Source of the DNA: Mercurialis annua
Lineage: Eukaryota > Streptophyta > Magnoliopsida > Malpighiales > Euphorbiaceae
Assembly: GCF_937616625.2 (NCBI RefSeq)
Contig: NC_065571.1
Location: forward strand, 30,485,879 to 30,549,878
DNA: 64,000 nt
Reading direction: 5' to 3'
This document shows positions 22,644-34,290 of the stretch, piece by piece. The notes below the pieces were generated by a model. It was not told the DNA's origin. It worked only from the letters and a program-made list of their open reading frames with translations, and ran no database searches. The position numbers and the translations under genes were made by a program. Each line of letters opens with the position of its first letter. The stretch's first letter is position 1.

Positions 22644-22764
22644 TCACGCCCGACATGGGTGTATCACGCCCGAGATGAGTGAATCGCGGCCAAGATGAGT
22701 AAATCGCGCCCCAGATGGTGTATCACGACCATGATGATCTTGTCACGCCCGTGATACACCCTCT
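22644..22764 (-). repeat. ~21-bp tandem repeat in the LTR of B
   Basis: About five degenerate copies carry the word TCACGCCCGAGATGAGTG or variants (plus-strand reading). The last contains the palindrome TCACGCCCGTGA. The 5' LTR has the same array at 29714-29829. It occupies the position where LTRs A and C have the CTCG-WW-CGAG hairpins, just upstream of the TATA box. Confidence 0.75.
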
Positions 22765-22953
22765 CCTTCTAAAAATAATAATTTTTACGGCCCATATGCC
22801 CAAGGTCGATCCACACGGCCCGAACCACACTCAAAACAAGATTGAACATCAAAATAACTATTGTGAAAACCAAACCAAAGTTCCAAGGAACCAAACCACC
22901 AAATATCAACCCGAAACACATCGGAACAAGCCGGAAAAATATGGGGTGTTACA

Positions 22954-22966
22954 TTCTCCCCAACTT
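22954..22966 (-). other. Polypurine tract of element B
   Basis: On the minus strand AAGTTGGGGAGAA directly precedes the 3' LTR, nearly identical to A's PPT at 9279-9289. The neighbouring AAAATCGAGGACGATTTTAT (22971-22992 area) matches A's pre-PPT segment. Confidence 0.9.
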
Positions 22967-23079
22967 AAAAATAAAATCGTCCTCGATTTTAAAACACCAA
23001 ACATAACGATCACAAAACTATACATAGAGCGCACAAAACAACCAACACGCAAACGTATAAGCAATAAACCCAACGTACC

Positions 23080-23265
23080 TCAAGGAAAAAGGGAAGGATA
23101 ACGTTTACGCATAACAAACTTCGTCTCTTTTGTGCACTCCTCAACAGAGTGACAAAGCGAAACCCGAAATATTAGAATTTCCGTATTAACCGAACTACGC
23201 ACATGTGTACCCACAATCTCAACAGTTATATTTGCGAACGAAATCACAAACCACCACTTTCGCAA
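23080..23265 (-). pseudogene. Remnant of the pol C-terminal tail in element B
   Basis: The minus strand encodes 61 residues ending CHSVEECTKETKFVMRKRYP and SLFP, then TGA followed by GGTACG, just as in element A (NHSVEECTWETELDMRNRYP). Upstream VEIVGTHVRSS lines up with VEIVDTQVRKL. The chromodomain-like tail is therefore recognisable, but the Lys-Val-Leu-Trp core is degraded and nothing of the integrase core precedes it. It is probably the edge of an internal deletion or replacement and not a gene. Confidence 0.8.
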
Positions 23266-26200
23266 ATCAACAACCTTAAATGATCACCAAAACTATAACA
23301 CTCACCTTAGGTAAAAATTGAAGGAGTATAAAGTATTCCCCCTAAAACTCAACAGAAATCCTTAGGTCACCCAAGTAAAAGACTCCAATCCTTACTAAAC
23401 AATACATCTATCAACATCAAAACGAGAAGGTCAAAACAAGGCAAAGGAACGGACCGAAGTTTAAATCGTAAATCAAACAATACAAAAATCTCATCAATAC
23501 AAAGCGGATACATGAAAAAAATACCGATGGAAATTCTGCATTCCATTCCACTTACATATCAACTCAACACCAATATTCTATACCCATAACTTAAATAACC
23601 CGCATAGAAAATAAATGATCTCCCCTAATGTATCAACTAGATATGACTCTCCACAAGACCAACAACCTTAACGAATAAAGAATCATGAGATCACAAAACA
23701 ACATTCCAAGAGTACACCAATTTAACTCATAATAACAAAAGTTCCAAATTGTTAAACAACAAAATCATCCAGAAAGACTCTTCCAATCCTTTGAAAGTAT
23801 AAAGCCTGAAACTATCTACGGTAACTAACATCGACCACATCCCACTTATATTACACAAAATTAATATCACGTCGCACACACAAGAAGGTTCAACAACCGA
23901 TTAAACGATATCCAAATTTTCACCATAAAATCATAAATCAAAAGTATCAATTAAACAACCCTTATTGTTGAAATCTATTCATCGCGCTCCTTAAATCAAC
24001 AACTCATATTTCTCAACAAACTCAAATTTCAAAAATTATTCCACCAAAATAATTATAACCTTACAACCAAAAGATCACCTAGATCGAATCCACCATTAAC
24101 CGGGTCATTTGTTATGCTCAAGTCAAACTTACAAGAAAACAAGATATTTGAAACATGAAACACTATATTAATATTTTCCACTTCTCTTTTAAAGACATTA
24201 ACATCTTATACCTCTCTTTACATACAAAAACCAAAATGCTTTTACCTTTGGAAAACCTCCAATTTTGTAAACACATTAAATTTTTTGAAAACATTCGTAT
24301 TTTGAATTCGCAGTTACACCTTACTTTTAAATAAGTTTGCAAATTTATAAAATTGTTAAACTGACAAAATTATTATTTCCTTCAATTCAAACTTCCTTTT
24401 AACAAAATGGAAAATATTTGAAAAGAAAAACTCTTGTTCACACAATATATTATACGAGTATACCAAAATATTCAAACAAAATCGAATATGTAAAAACAAA
24501 CTTCTTTTAAAAATCACGGCGTATACACACACGTAGAGCATAACCAAACCCCTTAATCCAACAGCCTCAAATCATAAGTCGGAAACTAACACATAAGTCT
24601 TTCAATCCGACCTCAAAAATCCTATCACACCTATAGCAACAAAAACTCGAGTGCAACCTTATATCCAATAATAATTCCTACAATTATAGCTATTCAAATA
24701 ACAAAAAACTGAACATTGCAACGCAATCGTCCTTAATTCACCACTATGATATGAGAGTATTTGTCTACCTATCTTTCGGTAACAGTTTCAAAATCATTTG
24801 AAATCTAACAACTTTATACATTTATCCCAAAGTGACTCGCGAGTTCATTTCAAAATATTCTCCTCAAAAACACTTTATTGATAAAATCCATTTTACATAA
24901 TTGTGCGCGAGGGTGATGACATCTCTCATCCCCAAAGAGTTGCATCCAACTCTAATTATTTCTATGCATGTGATGCATGTACAATTATGCATGTATCAAT
25001 TTTTAATTTCTCTTTTATTTAGTGAACAGACTCAATGCTCGATGCGATTGCCTATTCGTAATATTCATAATGCATGTTCATGATATGTCTGGGCACAATT
25101 ACGTGATGAAAATAATTTCAAATACTTTAGCAAATAAACATTTGAAATCAATATCTAAATAAAACATTTGCTAGACGTTACACTCTGTGAGATGTGCACT
25201 CGATAGCCTCAAAATATATCCCAAACTCCATACTTGCAATCCACCAACGTACGATACTATCATAACAACTCAACATGATAACTTTGTTAAAAACTCTTTC
25301 GTATAAAAAGTATCAAACTAACTTCAACTAAACTTAATCTTATACCCAAGGAAAACAACACATCAAATACGTTCCAACAATATTTATCGGCAGTTTTCAC
25401 ATCGCATTATTCAATCTTAATTAAAAAAACACCACTGTATTAATACACTGATCTATATTCTCGGGTCAAAATTTCCAATATCCCTTGTAGGATAATCAGA
25501 AACCATCAACCCTTCTAAGGAAATATTTCTCTCATCTCCCTCGATATGAAAACCCAAAGATTTCAATCCACAAAACGATACACCAAACCCATAGTAACTC
25601 AAAACCAAAACTAAAGCAATATAGGGTCTAAACGAAGGTTCAACTCACAAATCAAAATCAAACTTTTTAGGTTAAGACAAATAGAACCACATGAAATACT
25701 TTACCTCACGTGCTAATCCACACGACGAGACAAAACAAAAATCAACAAACCAAAATACAGGTATACAAACGCAACAATACCAAAAATTTACGATTTTTAA
25801 AAACCAAAGTCATAAAAATATGCCATTATCCACATTAAACCATAAGGTGTCTCAAAAGATAAAATCAAAATATGCTACAATACCCTCCAAATTATTGTAA
25901 CGAAATCAACAAATAGTAAGTCATCGATCAAAATACGCATCGAAACTTATTCTGAAATATAAGTCAATCATAAAAGTTTACAAATTCTAGTTGAGCCTCA
26001 CGGGTTTAAAAAATTTCATTTTCCGGAAAACCTCCTTTATAAATAAATTTCATTAAATGTTTCCAAAGTATCTCAATCCAAAACAACCATCGAGTTAACC
26101 AAGTCATTACAACTACCAAGCTCAACTCTCAAATTTGGGTGACCCAAGTCAAACCCAAAACCACTATTTATATAATGTATTCGAAATATTTATAAATCCG

Positions 26201-26857
26201 AAAAAATTCTTTTAATTAAAAATCTCAATCCTTTCAAAACAAGAGCTCAACGCAACTCAAGTATCAAAAATCAACTCAATCACTCAATTGAGAAAAACAT
26301 AAATCACAATAAACCATTCTATATACACCTAATCCAGCCAATAATAAAATACAAAACATATAACCAACGACGCTTCAAGTGTCGACATACCACAACATAG
26401 TAAAAATTACAACAATGTTAAATTCTCAAAACGGTGAATCATCTCATAAATAATATTATTTTGGAAATAATCATTGGTCAATACCAAGTCAAACGTAAGA
26501 TTCTGAAATACGAGAAATTTGTTTTACTTGCAAAATAACCAAAAATTCACATTTTTAAAGTACTATGACCATAACGCTCATCCGTCTCTCGTGTAAAAAT
26601 ACAAACCAAATTTAAACAATTTCCTTAATAAACCTATAAAATCAACGTGCGGTCAAATAACATAAAGCTACAAAACATGCTTAAAGATTTAACACAAAAA
26701 TCCTTTAAAACCCACATAAGGCCAACGCCTAACGTATCATAGTACGTGCCAACCTATTTATCACCCAACAAACACAGCCAAAATCAAATTGTACTCACCA
26801 ACAAGGTGAAAGAAATCCAATTATAATCAAAATCATCTAAAGCGTAAAAGCCAACAG
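23266..26857 (-). other. Non-coding interior of element B
   Basis: About 3.6 kb of A-rich (plus strand) sequence without a credible reading frame or domain. It contains one patch related to the LTRs of A and C (about 26090-26190: GTGACCCAAGTC, AACTACCAAGCTCAACTCTC) and a segment rich in ATGCATG words (about 24960-25000). The rest I do not recognise. It could come from an old insertion or from another retrotransposon family. Confidence 0.6.
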
Positions 26858-27050
26858 CTAATCACCTAAGGTAAACATCATATAAGGCACAACAGCCAAC
26901 AAAGCATTACCTGAAGTAAACACCATATAAGGCACAACAGCCAACCAAAATGTCACCCAAAGTAAACACCATATAAGGTACAATAGCCAACAAAAATCAC
27001 TCAAAGTATATCTCATATATGGCACAACAGCAAACAAATCACCCAATCAT
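26858..27050 (-). repeat. ~57-bp tandem repeat next to the PBS of element B
   Basis: Three to four degenerate copies on the minus strand share GGCTGTTGTGCCTTATATGG and TGTTTACTTNGGTGA. The open frame across it is a by-product of a period divisible by three. It lies in the leader between the PBS and where gag would start. Confidence 0.7.
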
Positions 27051-27231
27051 AAGACCGACACTTAACATTCCTATAGATGAAGGTAGAAAGTTTTGAAAAC
27101 AAATGATGATGTTTTAAAAGACAAGACATGAATTCTAATTCCGCAGTAGATCCCATGACACAAAAACAATTTAACATGCCTTAAAACAATAAACGCATAA
27201 CATGTGAAAATGGCCTTGGTTTGAAACCAAA

Positions 27232-27243
27232 GCTCTAATACCA
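27232..27243 (-). other. Primer binding site of element B
   Basis: The minus strand reads TGGTATTAGAGC, one change from the tRNA-iMet PBS of element A, followed by the same TTTGGTTTCAAACC. It is four bases from the 5' LTR. The change is C to T. Confidence 0.9.
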
Positions 27244-27247
27244 ACTA

Positions 27248-30031
27248 TGTCACGATTCAATTTCATGGATCGCGATCGGCGCTAGGGTATATATATGGTT
27301 GTACCAAAACCCGTAGCAAGACTCGCGAATAAACATTCAAACATATAAACTTGCAGAAAAACACTGCTCGGGGGAAACCGGGACTCCAATCTAAGTCTAG
27401 TAATTTATATAAAAAATTATATAATAAAATGCTCGGCTCAAACCCGCGACTCTAAAAAACATGCCTTATATAAGTAATAAATCGATTCCAAAGTATAACA
27501 TGCAAAAATCAATATAACATAGTCGGACTACTCCGACAAACCAAAGTATAAAATATCAATAAAGACTAACTAAATCTATTGCATGGAAGAGTATAAAACA
27601 ATTGACTAGTTTTATTTAAAACAAAGAACCTCCGAGGGAAAGCAAGAATTCGGAGATCGACCAACGCTCTCAAATCATAAGCCTGGAAAAATTGGGAAAA
27701 CAACAAGGTCAGATATACTGAGGTGAGTTCATAATGCTATTTACATTTATTAAGTTTAAAACCCTTAAAATAAATCCTTTTATACTAATATACATAAGAT
27801 TATGGAAATAACAGTATTGAAATGATACCAGCATAAGTATGACGAGTCATACTGAACCCAGAGTGGACGGGAACAAATCCTCGTCATATACCAGCGTAAG
27901 CAAGACATTAGTCTGCCAATCCTAGAGTACTTACCGGTGCACACAACCTGATACAAGCCTATCGAGTAGCTCGTTCCAATCCAGAACCATAATCGCTTAA
28001 AAACAGTTCGAAAACAGTTTATATACTAAAATAAATGCGGTACTTAAGCGGTAAATAACACTACAAACTCACTGCTTGCTTATCCACGTGAAATCTTGGC
28101 AAACAGCTAACCCTGCGTAGACTCTGAAACACGAGCAGTCGACGGGTCTAAAACAAGGTATAAGTTAAAATTCATTCAGCCCCTAACTCTAAGAATAATA
28201 GACACCACATAGGACTAGGATCTCAACACAACCAAAGAACAACATCTGAAACACAAGTAATTCCAAAGCAAAAGTACATACATATCCAACCAACATAATA
28301 ATTAGTTTAGCTTAGATGATTTCTCGTTTAAAACAATATAGAGTAATATTTAATTTAAATAAACCTTTTCTAACTCCAAAGAATTCTCAGAGTAGTCTGT
28401 TTGCCATATATCCATTATATGCTCAACACAACATGTCGGGCGACCCATGTCTAACCCGACCCAACCAGAGTAAAATCCAAAGTTAAATCGTTTAAACAAA
28501 ACCAACATTTTGAAAATAAAGAACTCACTATAAGATTAACACAACCAAGCCAATACCACAAATAATAATAACAAGCCAATAAATTGTCAACACTTGACAA
28601 TTCCACCCGGAGTTCATACTTCTCAAATAAAACACCTTCAGTGTAAATAACTTGATATCAAATACTTTGAAATACTTAAACTCAGATATGAAATATCAAC
28701 TCAAATAACCATAAAATCCTTGTAAAATCCACCACACTTATATACTATCACAACCTTTGATTTTCAAAACAACCTAAGGTAAACTAATATTTTATAAATG
28801 TCCAAAATAGTTTATAAAACGTATTTTCAGTCATTAAGAATTTTATCAAAACCAAAATTAAGCCAAAAGCACCCAAATAACCAAATTTGGTAATTTTGCC
28901 GAAAATTGCCTAAACTAGTCAATTGATGATGCACCAAAGTATGTTACTACTGATTTAAAAACATCAAAACATCCTATAAAAAATATTAGATCAGTAAGTA
29001 TAGTATTCGAAAACCATTTTTCAATTGTTGTGTTCAATTTCCTTAAATTCGTCAATTTCGCAAATCGTAGAGATTTCAAAAGTCAATTCAATTCAAATTC
29101 TCACTTAAAAGAAAAAGCTCTTAATTTCAGTAGATATAGATGTATACACTCAAAACAACTTAAATAATTAAGATTCAATCATTCAAATCAATCACTAAAA
29201 GAATCAATTCACAAACGACCTTAAAATAGTGATTTCTACACTCAAATCATAACACGAATCAATACCACTCTTAAATCTAACCAACAAATCCAAACACCCA
29301 AAGTATAACCAATTATAATTACAATAACTCAGCCCTAAAACATATATTTCCAGAATTAATTATAGTAAAATAGAAAATAATTGCCACAACATCCAAAATA
29401 TAAATCCATCGCAACAACACATAAATCTCTACCCAAAACTCAAAGTAGAGGAGCACATACCTCTTGAACTCAAAGGAAATGAAATACCCAGAAAATATAT
29501 CAATTAAGCCTACAAAAATGATAACCAAAGAGCTATTGAAACATAAGAACAACGATCAAAATACTCACCAAGGATCAAAATATGAGTGGGATGAGTGTAG
29601 GAATAATATTGACAGAGGTCTCAGCCGTTCTAGGGTTTTAAAAATGTAAGGAAATAATATTAGGTCGAGATAAGGGAGTATATATAGTAAATTACGGCTT
29701 CAACAGTGTTTCGTCGCGCCCGAGATGGGTGTATCACGCCCGAGATGAGTGAATCGCGCCCAACATGAGTGAATTGCACCGCAGATGGTGTATCACGACC
29801 ATGATGATCCTGTCACGCCCGTGATACACCCTCTGCTTCCAAAAAGAATGATTTTTTATGGCCCATAAGCCCAAGGTCGATCCACACGGCCCGAACCACA
29901 CTCAAAACAAGATTGAAACTCAAAATAACTATTGTGCAAACCAAAGTTCCAAGGAACCAAACCACCAAATATCAACCCGAAACACATCGGAAAACTCATC
30001 GGAACAAGCCGGAAAAATACGGGGTCTTACA
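27248..30031 (-). repeat. 5' LTR of element B
   Basis: On the minus strand it begins TGTAAGACCCC and ends AATCGTGACA, 2784 bp, matching 20310-22953 with scattered substitutions and two segments absent from the 3' copy (about 28316-28395 and 28550-28640). It contains the tandem repeat 29714-29829, TATATATA 29679-29686, donor-like GTGAGT 29563-29568 and an acceptor-like site with AG at 27350-27351, where CAG has become CAA. Confidence 0.92.
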
Positions 30032-33000
30032 AAAATATTAAGAAACAAATCCAAACGTTTCACCTTTTTAGCGGTTTAAGCCAAACGTTTAAAACGTTAC
30101 GAAACAAATCCAAACGTTTCTACTTTTTAGCGATTTAAGCCAAACGTTTACAAACGCTACGAAACAAATACAAACATTTCACATTTTTAGCGATTTAAGC
30201 CAAAAGTTTAAAACGTTACGAAACAATCTTAACATTTTACATTTTTAGCGATTTAAGACAAAAGTTTAAAACGTTGCTAAACAAATCCTAACGGTTCACC
30301 ATTTTAGCGATTTAAGCCAAACGTTTAAAACGTTACGAAACAAATCCTAATGATTCACCTTTTAGCGGTTTAAGTGAAACGTTTAAAATTTTACGAAACA
30401 AATCCAAACGTTTAAAACGTTATGAAACAAATCCTAACATTTCATCTTTTTAGCTATTGAAGGCAAACATTTACAAACGTTACGAAAAAATCCAAACGTT
30501 TCACATTTTAAGCGATTTATGCCAAACGTTTACAAACGTGACACAAATCAAAATGTTTAACCTTTTAGCGATTTAAGCCAAAAGTTTACAAACGTGACAC
30601 AAATCAAAACGTTTAACCTTTTTAGCGATTTAAGCTAAACGTTTAAAACGTTATGAAATCAATCCAAACGTTTAAAACGTTACATAACAAATGTTAACGT
30701 TTCAGCTTTTTAACCATTTAAGCCAATTGTTAATAAACGTTACGAAACAAATCCAAACATTTCACCTTTTTAGCGATTTAAGCCAAACGATTACAAAGGT
30801 TACGAGACAAATCCAAATGTTTCACCTTTTTAGCGATTTAAGCCAAACATTTAATACGGTACTTAACCAATCAAAACGGTTCACCTTTTTAACGATTTAA
30901 GCCAAACCTTTAAAACAGTACGAATCCAATACAAATATTTAAAACGTAACGAAGTAAAATCCAAACGTTTCCCCTTTTTAGCGATTTAAGCCAAACATTT
31001 ACAAACGTTACGAAACAAATCTAAACGTTTCACCTTTATAGCGATTTAAGCCAAACGTTAAAAACGTTACGAAACCAATCCAAACGTTTAAAATGTTACG
31101 AAACAAATCCTAACGTTTCGCCCTTTTAGTGATTTCAGCCAAATGTTTAAAACGTGACGAAACAAATCCTAACGTTTTTCCTTTTTAGCGATTTAAACCA
31201 AACATTTAAAACATTATAAAACAAATCTTATCATTTAACCTTTTTAGTGATTTAAGCAAAACGTTTAAATCGTTATGAAGCAAAACCAAGGGTTTCCCCT
31301 TTTTAGTGATTGAAGCCAAACATTTAAAACGTTACGAAACCGATCCAAATGTTGAAAACGTTACGAAACAGATCCTAACATTTCACGTTTTTAGCATATT
31401 TAAGCCAAACGTTTAAAACGTTACGAAACGAATGCTCATGTTTCACCTTTTTAATGATTTAAGCCAAATGATTAAAAAGTTACGAAAAAAATACAAACGT
31501 TTCACCTTTTTAGCGAATTAAGGCAAATGTTTAAAACATTATGAAAAAAATCAAGATGTTTCTCTTTTTTAACGATTTAAACAAACGTTACGAAAAAAAT
31601 CCAAACGTTTCATTTTTTAACGATTTAAGCCAAACGTTTAAAACATTACGAAACCAATCCAAACGTTTAAAATGTTATGAAACAAATCCTAAAGTTTCAC
31701 CTTTTTAGCGATTTAAGCCAAACATTTAAAACATTACGAAAAAAATCTTAACGCTTCGCCTTTTTAGAGATTTAAGCCAAACTTTTAAAACGTTACAAAA
31801 CAGATCCTAATGTTTCCCATTTTTAGCGATTTAAGCCAAACGTTTAAAAACGTTTCGAAACAAATCCAAACGTTTAACCTTTTTAATGATTTAAGCCAAA
31901 CGTTTAGAACGTTATGAAACTAATCCAAACGTTAAAACATTACGAAACAAATCCTAATATTTCACCTTTTTAGCGATTTAAGGCAAACGTTTAAAACATT
32001 ACGGCACAAATCCTAACGTTTCAGCTTTTTATCGATTTAAGCGAAACGTTTAAAACGTTACAAAACAAATCTACAAGTTTCACCTTTTTAGCGATTGAAG
32101 CCAAACGTTTAAAATGTTATAAAACCAATCCAAGCGTTTAATATGTTACAAAAAAATCCAAACGTTTCACCTTTTTTTCGATTTAAGCCAAACATTTACA
32201 AGCGTTACGAAACAAATCAAAACATTTCACCTTTTTAGCTATTTAAGCCATACGTTTACAAACGTTACGAAACAAATCCAAACGTTTAAGCTTTTTAGCG
32301 ATTTACTCTAAATATTTAAAACATTACTAAGCCAATCTAAACGTTTAAAACATTACAAATCAAATCCAAACGTTCCACCTTTTTGACGATTTAAGCCAAA
32401 TGTTTACAAACGTTACGAAACAAATCCAAACGTTTCACCCTTTTAGCGATTTAAACCAAATGTTTAACACGTCGCGAAATCAATCCAAACGTTTAAAACG
32501 TTATGACACAAATCCAAACGTTTCACTTTTTTAGAGATTTAAGCCAAATGTTTAAAAATGTTACGAAACATATCCAAACCTTTCACCTTTTTAGCGATTT
32601 AAGCCAAATGTTTACAAACGGTACGATTAAAATCCAAACGTTTCCCCTTTATTGAGATTTAAGCCAAATTTTTAAAGTGCTACGAAACCAATACAAACTT
32701 TTAAAACATTATGAAACAAATTCTAACATTTCACCTTTTTAGCTACTGAAGGCAAACGTTTACAAACGTTACGAAAAAAATCCAAACGTTATACATTTTT
32801 AGCGATTTAAGCCAAATATTTACAAATGTTACGAAACAAATCCAAACGTTTCACCTTTTTAGTGATTTAAAGGAAATTTTTACAGACGTTATGAAACAAA
32901 TCCAAACGTTTCACCTTTTTAGCGATTTAAGCAAAATGTTTAAAACGTTACGAAACAAATCTAAACGTTTCACCTTTTTAGCAATTTAAGCCAAACGTTT

Positions 33001-34290
33001 AAAACGTTATGAAACCAATCCAAACGTTTAAAACGTTACGAAAAAAATCCAAACATTTCACCTTTTTTGCGATTTAAGCCAAATGTTTACAAACGTTACG
33101 AAACAAATCTAAACGTTTCACCTTTTTAGCTATTTAATCTAAATATTTAAAACATTTCTAAACCAATCCAAAAGTTCAAAATGTTACGAATAAAATCCAA
33201 ACGTTTCACCTTTTTAGCGATTTAAGCCAAACGTTACAAACCTTACGAAACAAATCCAAACATTTCACCTTTTTAGAGATTAAAGCAAAATATTTAAGAC
33301 GTTACGAAACCAATCCAAATATTTAAAACGTTATAAAAAAACCAAATGTTTAACCTTTTTAGTGATTAAAGCCAAATGTTTACAAACGTTACGAAAAAAA
33401 TCCAAAGGTTTCACCTTTTTAGTGATTTAAGCAAAACGTTTACAAACGGTACGAAACAAATCTGACGTTTCACCTTTTTAGCGATTTAAGCTAAACGTTT
33501 ATAACGCTACGGAACCAATCGAAACGTTTTCCCTTTTTAGCGATTTTGGCCAAACGTTTATAAACGTTACGAAACAAATCCAAACGTTTCCCCTTTTTAG
33601 CGATTTAAGCGAAACGTTTAAAACGTTATGAAACCAATCCAAACTTTTCACCCTTTTTAGCTATTTAAACGAAACATTTAAAACGTTACGAAACAAATCT
33701 AAACATTTCACCTTTTTAGCGATTTAAGCCAAACGTTTAAAACATTATAAAGAAAATCCAAATATTTAAAACGTTATAAAAAAATCCAAATGTTTCACCT
33801 TTTTTGCGATTTAAGCCAAATGTTTACAAACGTTACGAAACAAATCCAACGTTTCACCTTTTTAGCTATTTAAGCCAAATGTTTACAAACGTTACGAAAC
33901 AAATCCAAACGTTTCACCTTTTTAGAGATTTAATCTAAATATTTAAAACATTACTAAATCAATCCAAAGGTTTAACACATTACAAATCAAATCCAAATGT
34001 TTCACCTTTTTAGCGATTTAAGCCAAACGTTTACAAACGTTACAAAACAAATCCAAACGTTTCATCGTTTTAGCGATTTAAACCAAAAGTTTAACACGTT
34101 ACGAAACCAATATAAACGTTTAAAACGTTATTAAACAAATCCAAACGTTTCACCTTTTTAGTGATTTAAGCCAAATGTTTACAAACGTTACAAAACAAAT
34201 CAAAACGTTTCACCTTTTTAGTGATTGAAGCCAAACGTTAAAAACGCTACGAAACCATTCCAAACATTTCATCTTTTTAGCGATTGAAAC
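30032..34290 (+). repeat. Satellite block II
   Basis: About 4.26 kb of the same a/b satellite, the continuation of block I beyond element B. Monomers are mixed ab and aa. A marker variant with TTTAATCTAAATATTT and ACATTACTAAACC appears near 32300, 33130 and 33930, hinting at an irregular longer period. A local duplication of one ~60-bp monomer carrying GTGACACAAATC lies at about 30526-30645. No genes are seen. Confidence 0.95.

Larger units (their letters stand above)
20310..22953 (-). repeat. 3' LTR of element B
   Basis: On the minus strand it begins TGTAACACCCCAT and ends GGGCCGTGACA. It is 2644 bp; compared with its 5' partner it lacks two segments of about 80 bp each (near 21392 and 21555). 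It carries a short tandem repeat (22644-22764), TATAAATA (22609-22616), a donor-like GTGAGT (22493-22498) and an acceptor-like CTGCAG whose AG is at 20413-20414. No coding sequence is supported. Confidence 0.92.
20310..30031 (-). mobile_element. Element B: non-autonomous (LARD-like) LTR retrotransposon
   Basis: A complete but almost non-coding element of about 9.7 kb on the minus strand. The 5' LTR is 27248-30031, PBS 27232-27243, interior 22954-27247, PPT 22954-22966 and 3' LTR 20310-22953. It was inserted into the satellite: the left flank ends AAAAC and the right flank starts AAAAT, a 5-bp target duplication with one C-to-T change. The interior has no gag, RT or integrase core, only the decayed last ~60 codons of pol. 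Large LTRs with a long non-coding interior fit the LARD class, which relies on proteins of relatives such as element A. The LTRs are clearly related to A's near the 3' end and more diverged elsewhere. Confidence 0.9.

Noticed and set aside
22715..23101. Plus-strand frame of 128 codons at the LTR/interior border of B
   Set aside because: It is antisense to the LTR start, the PPT and the pol tail, and shows no recognisable domain.
24901..25083. Possible captured gene or regulatory cluster (ATGCATG words) in B
   Set aside because: Sixty codons without recognisable similarity; the repeated ATGCATG words are suggestive of RY-type elements but there is no promoter or gene context.
20305..30036. 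Doubt that B is a true insertion because the duplication is imperfect
   Set aside because: AAAAC and AAAAT differ by a C-to-T change common here, and the LTR, PBS and PPT ends are all in place; the flanks are satellite on both sides.
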